A stretch of 64,000 nucleotides of DNA from Chitinophaga solisilvae (GTDB taxonomy: Bacteria; Bacteroidota; Bacteroidia; Chitinophagales; Chitinophagaceae): contig NZ_JAABOK010000003.1 of the NCBI RefSeq assembly GCF_009928525.1, positions 434,001 through 498,000 on the forward strand, read 5' to 3'. This document shows, one piece after another, positions 36,702 to 44,392 of this stretch. The position numbers were made by a program, and so were the translations under genes. Below the pieces are notes generated by a model, which was not told where the DNA came from, ran no database searches, and saw only the letters and a program-made list of their open reading frames with translations. The first letter of the stretch is position 1. Every line of letters starts with the position of its first letter.

Positions 36702-37553
36702 ATGTTAGACGAAGCAGCGTTGAATGCGTTTATCAGAAGTGCATTGGCAGAAGATATCGGGAATGGCGACCACTCCACACTGGCGTGCATCCCGCCTACC
36801 GCTAAGGGGAAAGCCCTGTTGAAAATAAAGGAAGACGGCATACTGGCCGGTATGCAGGTGGCGGAAGCCATCTTTAAATGGCTGGATATGTACACCGTAT
36901 TCAAACCCGCGAAGAAAGACGGTGATGCCATGAAAGCAGGTGAAGCTGCCTTTGAAGTGGAAGCAGCTGTACATACCCTTCTCATGGGGGAACGGCTGGT
37001 ACTGAACTGTATGCAACGCATGAGCGGCATCGCCACGCTTACGCATCAGTACGTGGAAAAGCTCAAAGGCTACCACACACGCGTGCTCGATACCCGCAAA
37101 ACTACTCCCAACTTCCGCATGCTGGAGAAGGAAGCCGTTCGTATAGGCGGTGGCGTTAATCACCGGATGGGCCTGTATGATATGGTAATGCTGAAAGATA
37201 ATCATATCGATTTTGCCGGCGGTATCACCGCTGCTGTCAACAAAACAGTTGCTTACCTGAAGGAACGCAACCTGCCGCTGAAAATTGAAGTGGAAACCCG
37301 CAACCTGGAAGATGTAAAGGAAGTGCTGGCTGTAGGGCGGATAGACCGTATCATGCTGGATAATTTTACTCCGGACCAGATAGCAGCCGCTATGACACTG
37401 ATCAACGGCCGTTTTGAAACGGAAGCATCCGGTGGTATCACCCTCCTGACGCTGCAGGACTACGCTAAAACCGGCGTAGACTTTATTTCAGTGGGCGCTA
37501 TCATACATCACGCAGTGAGCCTGGATTTGAGCCTGAAAGCGATTACATCATAA
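36702..37553 (+). CDS. nadC: nicotinate-nucleotide pyrophosphorylase (carboxylating)
   Basis: Converts quinolinate and PRPP to nicotinate mononucleotide in NAD synthesis. The 283-aa protein has ALAEDIGNGDHST, LLMGERLVLNCMQRMSGIATLT, VLDTRKTTPNFRMLEKEAVRIGGGVNHRMGLYDMVMLKDNHI and ASGGI..L..YAKTGVDFISVGAI, all typical QPRTase motifs. It is the first of three tightly packed genes: a lipid-kinase homologue starts 9 bp later. Confidence 0.96.
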   Translation: MLDEAALNAFIRSALAEDIGNGDHSTLACIPPTAKGKALLKIKEDGILAGMQVAEAIFKWLDMYTVFKPAKKDGDAMKAGEAAFEVEAAVHTLLMGERLVLNCMQRMSGIATLTHQYVEKLKGYHTRVLDTRKTTPNFRMLEKEAVRIGGGVNHRMGLYDMVMLKDNHIDFAGGITAAVNKTVAYLKERNLPLKIEVETRNLEDVKEVLAVGRIDRIMLDNFTPDQIAAAMTLINGRFETEASGGITLLTLQDYAKTGVDFISVGAIIHHAVSLDLSLKAITS

Positions 37554-37562
37554 ACAATCATT

Positions 37563-38444
37563 TTGAAGAAGATCCTTTTTATCATAAACCGCAAAGCGGG
37601 GACTGATCGTGAAAAACGACTGGAAGATGCTATCGGCAGACATCTGCCGGCAAACCAGTATGCCGTGGAGATCACACACCTGCAGTACCTCGGCCATGGC
37701 GCAGACCTGGCGAAGGAAGCGGTTAATAACCAGGTGGATATCGTCGTGGCCGTGGGTGGCGACGGCTCCATCAACGAAATAGCACAGGGCCTCGTTGGCA
37801 GCAACACCGCTATGGCCATACTGCCGCTGGGCAGCGGCAACGGACTGGCACGCGCCCTTAAAATACCGCTGGATGTCAACAAGGCATTGCAGCTGATCGT
37901 GGCAGACAAACAACGTGCTATCGATGTCGGTTACGCCAACGAACACCTGTTCCTCAGCAATGCCGGTGTTGGCTTCGATGCACTCATCGCCGAACAGTTT
38001 AAGCACACCAGGAAGCGCGGCCTCATGGGCTACGCCAGGCTCGTACTTAAAAGCTTCAGCAGTTATAACCCGGAAGCATACGATATCACTATCGACGGAA
38101 AAAAACTGGATGAAAAAGCATTTCTGCTCACCGTAGCCAACGGCAACCAGTTCGGATATGAATTCAAACTGGCGCCCTCCGCCAACGTGTTCGACGGCAA
38201 ACTGGATCTCTGTATCATGCCACCTGTGCGCTTTTATCACCTGCTGCCTGTCAGCATTTACTCGTTGTTGGGAAATATTGATAAAACACGCTTTATGAAG
38301 CATTTCACCGGCAAGGAAATCACCATCAGCAGCCAGTCGCTGCAATTCCTCCAGGTTGATGGCGATGCGGTACCACTCACCGGCAACGGTATGGTACGCC
38401 TCAAAGTTTTGCCGGAAGCCATTAAAGTAGTGGTGAATGAATAA
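37563..38444 (+). CDS. diacylglycerol/lipid kinase family protein (DagK/YegS-like)
   Basis: 293-aa kinase-fold protein: FIINRKAGTD at the N terminus, then the catalytic GGDGSINEIAQGL and PLGSGNGLARAL motifs of the diacylglycerol kinase catalytic domain, and LCIMPPVRFYHLLPVS in the C-terminal lobe. It phosphorylates a lipid or similar alcohol; the substrate is unknown. It starts at a TTG (37563), only 9 bp from the nadC stop, with the ATG-less beginning KKILFIINRK matching relatives. Co-transcribed with nadC and the eIF1-like gene. Confidence 0.85.
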   Translation: MKKILFIINRKAGTDREKRLEDAIGRHLPANQYAVEITHLQYLGHGADLAKEAVNNQVDIVVAVGGDGSINEIAQGLVGSNTAMAILPLGSGNGLARALKIPLDVNKALQLIVADKQRAIDVGYANEHLFLSNAGVGFDALIAEQFKHTRKRGLMGYARLVLKSFSSYNPEAYDITIDGKKLDEKAFLLTVANGNQFGYEFKLAPSANVFDGKLDLCIMPPVRFYHLLPVSIYSLLGNIDKTRFMKHFTGKEITISSQSLQFLQVDGDAVPLTGNGMVRLKVLPEAIKVVVNE

Positions 38445-38461
38445 CCTTAAATTGTTGCAAG

Positions 38462-38797
38462 ATGTCTAAAAAGAAAAATACCTCCGGCGGAATCGTTTAT
38501 TCTACTGATCCCAATTTCTCTCCGGAACCGGAACAGACAGAAGAACAGGATACCCTCGCTCCTGCCAGTCAGCAACTACGCGTGAAACTGGATACCAAAC
38601 AACGCGCAGGAAAAGTAGTTACCCTGATAGACGGTTTCATCGGTAAGGAAGAAGATGTGGAGAAACTCGGTAAAGAACTAAAAACGAAATGCGGCACCGG
38701 CGGCAGCGTTAAAAACCACCAGATACTCATTCAGGGAGACTATAAGGACAAGGTGGTGAAGTGGTTGCTGGATTGGGGTTATAAGAAGACGAAATAA
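38462..38797 (+). CDS. eIF1/SUI1-family translation factor homologue
   Basis: 111-aa cytoplasmic protein whose second half is the SUI1 fold: RVKLDTKQRAGKVVTLIDGFIG and LGKELKTKCGTGGSVKNHQILIQGDYKDKVVKWLLDWGYKK. This is the bacterial YciH-type relative of eukaryotic initiation factor 1. Its first half is charged and low complexity. The bacterial role is not settled; proposals include initiation fidelity and stress. It is third in a nadC-dagK-eIF1 cluster, and a family B palindrome follows 5 bp after the stop. Confidence 0.88.
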   Translation: MSKKKNTSGGIVYSTDPNFSPEPEQTEEQDTLAPASQQLRVKLDTKQRAGKVVTLIDGFIGKEEDVEKLGKELKTKCGTGGSVKNHQILIQGDYKDKVVKWLLDWGYKKTK

Positions 38798-38802
38798 TAA
38801 AT

Positions 38803-38948
38803 AATTGCGAATTACGAATTGCGAATTACGAATGCAGAAGCGAAGATTAAAGCGTAGATAGAAGAGGACACTCAATGATTAATTCTCTTCTATCTACGCT
38901 TTAATCTTCGCTTCTGCATTCGTAATTCGCAATTCGTAATTCGCAATT
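38803..38948. repeat. family B long palindrome, copy 3
   Basis: Perfect 64-bp arms (38803-38866, 38885-38948) around an 18-nt loop; longest perfect arms in the window. Outer units AATTGCGAATTACGAATT, then TGCAGAAGCGAAGATTAAAG. It lies between convergent genes (eIF1-like and aldo/keto reductase), 5 and 9 bp from their stops, as a bidirectional terminator. Confidence 0.9.
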
Positions 38949-38957
38949 AAGCAAAGC

Positions 38958-39950
38958 TTATCTATTTACCAGTTTCAATCCCGCATCTGTATAACGGGAG
39001 CCCGCTACCGCCTGCTGATCCAGTATCTGCTGTATGGTATTGATGTCTGCCTGGCTGAAGTGCACGTCAGCGGCTGCAGCGTTTTCACGCAGATATTTGG
39101 GGCGTTTGGTGCCGGGGATGGGAACGATATCTTCGCCTTGCGCGAGGAGCCATGCAAGAGAGAGTTGCGCTACGGTAATACCCTTTTCTCTGGCAAAATT
39201 TTCCAGTGCTGTGACGGTCTGTAAATTCTGTTCAAAGTTACCATCCTGGAAGCGGGGAAGGCCTTTGCGGAAATCGTTATCACTCAGCGTAGCGGTGCTG
39301 GCAATAGTGCCGGTTGTCAGGCCCCTGCCCAGGGGGCTGTAAGCTACGAGGGTGATGCCGAGTTCGCGCGTAGTATCCAGGATGCTTCCTTCCACGTCGC
39401 GGGTAAATAAAGAGTATTCGCTTTGCAGCGCAGCTATCGGGTGTATGGCATGTGCTTTCCTGACAGAGGCCGCGCTGGCTTCTGAGAGGCCGAGATAACG
39501 GACTTTCCCTTCTTTTACCAGGTCGGCCATAGCGCCAACCATTTCTTCTACCGGTACATTTTCATCTACCCGGTGCGCGTAATAAAGGTCAATCACATCT
39601 ACCTTCAGTCTTTTTAAACTTGCTTCCACGGCTTGTTTCATATAAGCGGGAGAGCCATCAAAATAATAGCTGCCGTCGTCATGAAACCTGAATCCGAATT
39701 TGGTAGCCAGAAATATTTTATCTCTTTTTTTGGTAAGTATGTTTGAGAGCAATGTTTCGTTGGCGCCCTGGCCGTACATATCGGCGGTATCCCAGAAGTT
39801 GATGCCGAGGTCAAGTGCAAGTTCCAATGTATCCAGTGATTCCTGTCCGTTATGTTCCTGCGTATCGCCGTAGGCGAATGACATGCCCATGCAACCCAGC
39901 CCTATAGCGGAAATTGATTCACCTGTTTTTCCCAGTTTTCTGTACTGCAT
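38958..39950 (-). CDS. aldo/keto reductase
   Basis: 330-aa NADPH-dependent oxidoreductase with an (alpha/beta)8 barrel. Family marks are GLGCMGMSFAYG, NFWDTADMYGQGANETLL (catalytic Asp-Tyr), the Lys region FLATKFGF, DLYYAHRVDENVPVEEMVGAM and the NADP-binding PIPGTKRPKYLRENA. Length and motifs match the AKR13-like group. The substrate is unknown. It lies just downstream of an AraC-family regulator on the same strand (90 bp gap), which may control it. Confidence 0.93.
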   Translation of the reverse strand: MQYRKLGKTGESISAIGLGCMGMSFAYGDTQEHNGQESLDTLELALDLGINFWDTADMYGQGANETLLSNILTKKRDKIFLATKFGFRFHDDGSYYFDGSPAYMKQAVEASLKRLKVDVIDLYYAHRVDENVPVEEMVGAMADLVKEGKVRYLGLSEASAASVRKAHAIHPIAALQSEYSLFTRDVEGSILDTTRELGITLVAYSPLGRGLTTGTIASTATLSDNDFRKGLPRFQDGNFEQNLQTVTALENFAREKGITVAQLSLAWLLAQGEDIVPIPGTKRPKYLRENAAAADVHFSQADINTIQQILDQQAVAGSRYTDAGLKLVNR

Positions 39951-40040
39951 AATGTATTTGTTTTTAGTAACACAAAATTACATACAGGTGAATGGAAGGC
40001 AATTGTATCTGTCAAAGTAATAATTGTTAAAATCAAAGTA

Positions 40041-40985
40041 TTACTGCGCCCGGAAGATATGCGGTGATTGTCCGCTGTGGTTCTTAAAGAAGTGGGTGAA
40101 GTTGCCAGGTTCTTCAAAGCCAAGACACCAGCCTATTTCAGCGATCTGCCAGTCGGTATGTATGAGCAATAGTTTGGCTTCCAGCAGCATTCTTTGACGG
40201 ATGTGCTCACTGACGGTACGGCCGGTAGCCTGTTTTACGCAGGCATTGAGATGATTGGGATGCGTGTTCAGCACCTGTGCAAATTCTTTCGCTGTCTTCA
40301 GCGTAATCTGATAATTCGGATATTCTATCGGAAACTGCTTTTCCAGCTTGTCCGTAAACCGGTGTGCGAGCGTTTGTGCCGCCGTCTGCGGCCGTTCCGG
40401 CATCAGCGTCTGGGAAGCGATGCGTTTTCCTTCCAGCATTAACAGTTTCAGGTAAATAAGCAGTGCTTCCTGTTTAAAGGCGGCGTTGTCATTGTATTCC
40501 CGCAATAACTGCCGGAAAATGGATTCCAGATAACTGTTCTGTTCCGGGGTGAGCGTGAAGATGGCCCTGGCGCCTACCTGGAACAGCGGATGAAGCATAA
40601 TATCATCCTGGAGGGTGCGGGAATCCTCAAACAGCAGATCGGTAAACAAGCAGTAGTAGCCTTCCTGCGGACTGCTGGTGGGCTTCCATGTTTTAATTTC
40701 ACGCGGATTCAGAAAGAAGAGTGTAGGGCCGTTTATTTCAAAGCGGTCCTCTCCCATGGTAAATATCCCTGAGCCTTTGGTGAAGAAACTGATTTTGTAA
40801 TAATCCCGTCTGCTGGCGGTTACTTCATCCATGCAAGGGTATTCAGAGCGGGCATGTACTGCAAAACTGCCTTTCACGGGCACTTTGGGTATCATGCGGG
40901 TTTTTGAATAAAGTTGAAGCTTGTCATGGAAGTCCTCCATTGTCTGCAGACCTATGGAAGTAATTTTATGAGTAGGCATATCCAA
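40041..40985 (-). CDS. AraC family transcription regulator
   Basis: 314-aa regulator. The N-terminal half has a cupin-like sensing fold (SFAVHARSEYPCMDEVTASRRDYYKISFFTKGSG; GPTLFFLNPREIKTWKP). The C-terminal HTH_18 domain (about residues 205-310) has two helix-turn-helix motifs, ending CLGFEEPGNFTHFFKNHSGQSPHIFRAQ, the classic AraC second helix region. It is directly upstream of an aldo/keto reductase, so it probably controls that gene in response to an unknown compound. An in-frame Met at codon 3 is an alternative start. Confidence 0.9.
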   Translation of the reverse strand: MDMPTHKITSIGLQTMEDFHDKLQLYSKTRMIPKVPVKGSFAVHARSEYPCMDEVTASRRDYYKISFFTKGSGIFTMGEDRFEINGPTLFFLNPREIKTWKPTSSPQEGYYCLFTDLLFEDSRTLQDDIMLHPLFQVGARAIFTLTPEQNSYLESIFRQLLREYNDNAAFKQEALLIYLKLLMLEGKRIASQTLMPERPQTAAQTLAHRFTDKLEKQFPIEYPNYQITLKTAKEFAQVLNTHPNHLNACVKQATGRTVSEHIRQRMLLEAKLLLIHTDWQIAEIGWCLGFEEPGNFTHFFKNHSGQSPHIFRAQ

Positions 40986-41160
40986 ATTTACTGAATCCTG
41001 ATAATTTTTCCGGAAGATCCTCTGGTGAAATGTTAAGTTTTACTTCCACCCGACGCTCTCAAATCCTTGTCTCTATTGAATAAAGCAAATTAATGCAACT
41101 ATGATGCAAATTGTTTTTTGCTATTTTTATAAAAATTTCACAATTTGTTAACGCCTTTAT
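40986..41160. other. intergenic region upstream of structured leader
   Basis: Promoter side of the AraC gene (minus) and the GT39 leader (plus). AT-rich; TATTTTTA (41122-41129) is one base off TAnnTTTG. No ORF. Confidence 0.25.
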
Positions 41161-41296
41161 CAACCAAAATCTTGTTATCGCCAGTTCCTGGTGAGTGCTT
41201 ATGCAGAGCGGCCTGCCGTATAAGACTATGAACAAGATATTTTAAATTTTCCGGGCGGAAATACAATGCTTACACGCAGGTATTTCCGCTTTTTAA
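41161..41296 (+). ncRNA. predicted branched RNA with intrinsic terminator before GT39 gene
   Basis: The sequence folds as an outer helix ATCTTGTT (41169-41176)/AACAAGAT (41231-41238), enclosing two arms: CCAG-TTC-CTGG (41181-41191) and CTTATGCAG/CTGC..ATAAG (41198-41224, 3-nt bulge). Then GCGGAAATAC (41255-41264)/GTATTTCCGC (41280-41289) with six T forms a perfect terminator, 38 bp before the GT39 ATG. This looks like a riboswitch or attenuator, or a separate small RNA. It matches no named class I know. Confidence 0.45.
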
Positions 41297-41333
41297 TTTA
41301 CGGTTGAATGAAAGCGGTAATATTCATCACAAC

Positions 41334-42878
41334 ATGAGAACCAATAAGCCACTTACCTCGCCACTTTTACTCCTGTTATTCCTCCTGATCAAGCTCTTTT
41401 TCCAGTATGCTGTATTGAACCCGGTATATGACCTGCACCGGGATGAATTCCTGCACCTGGACCTGGCCAATCATTTGTCTGCCGGATACCTGTCAGTACC
41501 ACCGTATACCGCCGTTAACTCCCTGGTGATAAAATGGCTGGGCAACGGCATCTTCTGGGTGCATTTTTTCCCGGCGCTGTATGGCATGCTGACAATGATC
41601 ATCATCTGGAAGATGATAGATATGCTGGGCGGGCGCTGGTACGCCCAGACGCTGGCTGCTGCCATGTTCATCTGTTCGGCCATGTCGAGGGTGAACTTAC
41701 TGTATCAGCCCAATTCATTTGATATACTGGCCTGGGCGGCCGTTTGCTGGTGTCTGCTGGAGTATCTGCATACTTCCGGGGGCAGGTGGTTGCTCTGGAT
41801 GGGAGTAATCACCGGTCTGGGAGTATTGAATAAATACAACATCGGTTTCCTGGTAGCGGGTCTGCTGGGGGCGTTGCTGTTATCTTCCCACAGGAAAATT
41901 TTTAAAGATAGGCATCTCTATATAGGTGGGCTCATTGCGCTGGCCATAGCGGCGCCCAACCTTATCTGGCAGGTACGGTACGGGTTTCCGGTGTTGCATC
42001 ATATGAAGGAGCTGACAGAAACCCAGCTCGTGAATGTAGACAGAATGGCCTTTGTGGCAGATCAGTTTATTTTTTTCATTGGCGGGGCCTTCCTGATGAT
42101 GGCTGCTTTGGTGGGCCTGCTGTTTTTCAGGCCCTTCCGCCCGTACCGGGTCTTTCTGCTGGCCTATATCATTATCATATTGCTGTATCTCTACCTGCGG
42201 GGCAAAAGCTACTATTCACTGGGGATATACCCGGTATTAATCGCTTTCGGCTGTGTGTACTGGGAGCGGATTTTTCAGGGCGGCTGGACTAAAAACCTGC
42301 GATTGGTATGGCTGGGATTGGTGATTGTTCCTTTTGCACTGATTGTAAATGCTATATTTCCTGTTTTAACACCTGACCAGATACAGCAGAAGGCGCGTAA
42401 ATTCAGCGCGCTGGGCTTACTGCGCTGGGAAGATGGCAAGGATCATGAGCTGCCGCAGGACTTTGCCGATATGCTGGGCTGGAGGGAGTTTGCCGGGCTT
42501 ACGCTGAAGGCATGGCAGCAGATACCGGCAGATCAGCAGAAAAATACGCTGATCATCGGTGATAATTACGGTCATGCCAGTGCTGTCAATTTTTATAACC
42601 TGGGGAAGATGCCGGCAGCGGTTTGTATGGATGCAGATTATGTTTTCTGGTTTCCGCAGATGGATACCATCCGTTATATCATTAAGATAGGCCGCGCGCC
42701 GGAAAAGGAGGTCATGCCCCTGATCGGGAAAGTAACGGAGATTGGCAGTGTAAAAGAAACGCTGTCGCGGGAATACGGCAGTGCGGTATATATCCTCTCG
42801 GATCTCTCGCCTCAGGTGCCGCAGCTGCTGCGGAAAAGGGTGCAGCAGCGGCAGCAGGACTACAGAGGGCTCAGGTAA
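41334..42878 (+). CDS. GT39-family membrane glycosyltransferase (ArnT/PMT-like)
   Basis: 514-aa polytopic membrane protein of the dolichyl-/undecaprenyl-phosphate sugar transferase class. Early acidic motif HRDEFLHLDLANHL (residues 35-48) matches the catalytic loop after helix 1, followed by about ten hydrophobic helices up to residue 365 and a soluble C-terminal region (RWEDGKDHELPQDFADM). It likely moves a sugar from a lipid carrier onto an envelope acceptor; donor and acceptor are unknown. The ATG at 41334 is favoured over a TTG at 41304 because of the upstream terminator. Its TAA stop is the first triplet of a family B palindrome. Confidence 0.82.
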   Translation: MRTNKPLTSPLLLLLFLLIKLFFQYAVLNPVYDLHRDEFLHLDLANHLSAGYLSVPPYTAVNSLVIKWLGNGIFWVHFFPALYGMLTMIIIWKMIDMLGGRWYAQTLAAAMFICSAMSRVNLLYQPNSFDILAWAAVCWCLLEYLHTSGGRWLLWMGVITGLGVLNKYNIGFLVAGLLGALLLSSHRKIFKDRHLYIGGLIALAIAAPNLIWQVRYGFPVLHHMKELTETQLVNVDRMAFVADQFIFFIGGAFLMMAALVGLLFFRPFRPYRVFLLAYIIIILLYLYLRGKSYYSLGIYPVLIAFGCVYWERIFQGGWTKNLRLVWLGLVIVPFALIVNAIFPVLTPDQIQQKARKFSALGLLRWEDGKDHELPQDFADMLGWREFAGLTLKAWQQIPADQQKNTLIIGDNYGHASAVNFYNLGKMPAAVCMDADYVFWFPQMDTIRYIIKIGRAPEKEVMPLIGKVTEIGSVKETLSREYGSAVYILSDLSPQVPQLLRKRVQQRQQDYRGLR

Positions 42879-42997
42879 TTACGAATTACAAATTGCGAAT
42901 TACGAATGAGGGCGAAGATTTAAGCGGATAGGTAAAACTTAATATCCGCTTAAATCTTCGCCCTCATTCGTAATTCGCAATTTGTAATTCGTAATTA
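42876..42997. repeat. family B long palindrome, copy 4
   Basis: Perfect 55-bp arms (42876-42930, 42943-42997) around a 12-nt loop. Its first three bases are the TAA stop of the GT39 gene. Its middle (GGGCGAAGATTTAAGCGGAT) differs from the other copies but stays perfectly self-complementary. It lies between convergent GT39 and birA genes. Confidence 0.9.
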
Positions 42998-43010
42998 TCT
43001 ATTCCCCTGA

Positions 43011-43754
43011 TTACCGGGAAAGGATGAATTCCACCTCTCCGAATCCGAGTTGCAGCATCTTGCCGTCTTTTTCGAGGCACAGGTGGCCGTCCGGGAGTAC
43101 GTTCCGGATGATGCCCTCAAAAATCTCTTCATCTTTCCGGTAAAGCGCCGGTTGTTGCCAGCGGAACAGCTTTGACCGGTATTCTTCCAGCAGTTGTTCG
43201 TAATTGGCGGGGATGAGTTGTTTCAGGCGTTTATCCAGGTATTTGCAGAGTTCCTGCGCCAGGGTAACGGCGTCCCATGTCTTACCGGTAATCTGCCGGA
43301 GGGAAACGGCATTGGGCAGGTGTTCCGGAAACCTGGCCTGATTGATATTCAATCCGATACCTACTATGGCATAATGCCACGAATTGCCACGAAGTACATT
43401 CTCAATAAGGATGCCTCCTGCCTTTCTGTCACGCCAGTAAATATCATTGGGCCACTTGATAATGGTTTCATCGCCGGCATGTGAGGAGAGGAAATCCCAT
43501 ACGCCGAGGGCCACGGTGACGCTGAGCATGAATTGTCTGGAAAGCGGCAACATAGCAGGTTGCAGGGCTACGGACAGGGCGACGATATCGCCGGGTTGCG
43601 CATGCCATTGTTTACCACGGGTACCTTTTCCGGCTGTCTGATAGCTGGCGAACCAGGCTGTGCCGGGTGTCACATAGGCCGAATTTACCTGCTCCATGGC
43701 ATAGTTATTGGTGCTGTCTATTTCGTCTAAAATATAAAACGGGTGTCCTACCAC
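43011..43754 (-). CDS. birA: biotin--[acetyl-CoA-carboxylase] ligase
   Basis: Attaches biotin to carboxylases such as acetyl-CoA carboxylase BCCP. The 247-aa protein is the ligase form without an N-terminal HTH repressor domain. Motifs include DEIDSTNNYAMEQ, GKGTRGKQWH (biotinyl-AMP loop), IKWPNDIYWRDRKAGGILIEN and GIGLNIN. The start is at 43754. It is divergent from rsfS and preceded on the other side by a family B palindrome. Confidence 0.95.
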   Translation of the reverse strand: MVGHPFYILDEIDSTNNYAMEQVNSAYVTPGTAWFASYQTAGKGTRGKQWHAQPGDIVALSVALQPAMLPLSRQFMLSVTVALGVWDFLSSHAGDETIIKWPNDIYWRDRKAGGILIENVLRGNSWHYAIVGIGLNINQARFPEHLPNAVSLRQITGKTWDAVTLAQELCKYLDKRLKQLIPANYEQLLEEYRSKLFRWQQPALYRKDEEIFEGIIRNVLPDGHLCLEKDGKMLQLGFGEVEFILSR

Positions 43755-43869
43755 ATGAATCCTTTTTAGTCTGATTTTCGGCCCGAAAAGTAATTCATTT
43801 TATTATTTTCTTAACAATTCTAGGGCGCTCAGCGTGATATTTCTACGTGTTATATTACTGCTTGTTTAG

Positions 43870-43877
43870 TAACTTTG
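43870..43877 (+). promoter_or_regulatory. rsfS-ftsH promoter -7 box
   Basis: TAACTTTG is an exact TAnnTTTG match 37 bp before the TTG start of rsfS. Confidence 0.45.
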
Positions 43878-43913
43878 ACAATTAAAGTTTATTTTTAACA
43901 AAAACGAGATTTA

Positions 43914-44318
43914 TTGGCACCCTTAACCGTTCTGAGCACGAGGAAAAAAGCGCAAACGCGTCTTACCAGAGAAAGTGAAATTTTTACCACCATCATAAAG
44001 GCCATACAGGAGAAGAAGGGGGAAAATATCGTATCCCTGGATCTGCGCCAGATTCCTGAAGCCGTGGCCGATTTCTTTGTATTATGTGAAGCCAATTCCA
44101 ATACCCAGGTAAGAGCCATCGCTGATTTTGTGTCACATGAAGTAGAGAAGCAGCTGGGTGAAACGCCCTATAAACATGAAGGCTTTACTGCACAGCAATG
44201 GATCCTGGTTGATTATGTGAATATAGTGGTACATGTTTTCCAGCCGGAGACAAGGGGATTCTATAATCTCGAAGAGATGTGGAGCGACGCCGACAGGCAG
44301 GAACACAATGAAGACTGA
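43914..44318 (+). CDS. rsfS: ribosome silencing factor RsfS
   Basis: Binds ribosomal protein uL14 and keeps subunits apart in starvation. The 134-aa protein has FTTIIKAIQEKKGENIVSLDLRQIPEAVADFFVLCEANSNTQVRAIADFV and HVFQPETRGFYNLEEMWSDA, both typical. It starts at a TTG (43914); there is no in-frame ATG that keeps the conserved N terminus. It is followed by ftsH after 75 bp in the conserved Bacteroidota order birA/rsfS-ftsH-lutC. Confidence 0.95.
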   Translation: MAPLTVLSTRKKAQTRLTRESEIFTTIIKAIQEKKGENIVSLDLRQIPEAVADFFVLCEANSNTQVRAIADFVSHEVEKQLGETPYKHEGFTAQQWILVDYVNIVVHVFQPETRGFYNLEEMWSDADRQEHNED

Positions 44319-44392
44319 ACAAATCAGTCAGTAAAGTATTAGTAATTATATTATTCTGATTGCAATAAACATCCGTAAAGGAGCGTAAGATT

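Noticed and set aside
41161..41296. Known riboswitch class, 6S RNA or signal recognition particle RNA
   Set aside because: The conserved core motifs of purine, TPP, SAM, c-di-GMP, fluoride and SRP RNAs are not visible, and I could not match it to 6S RNA with confidence.
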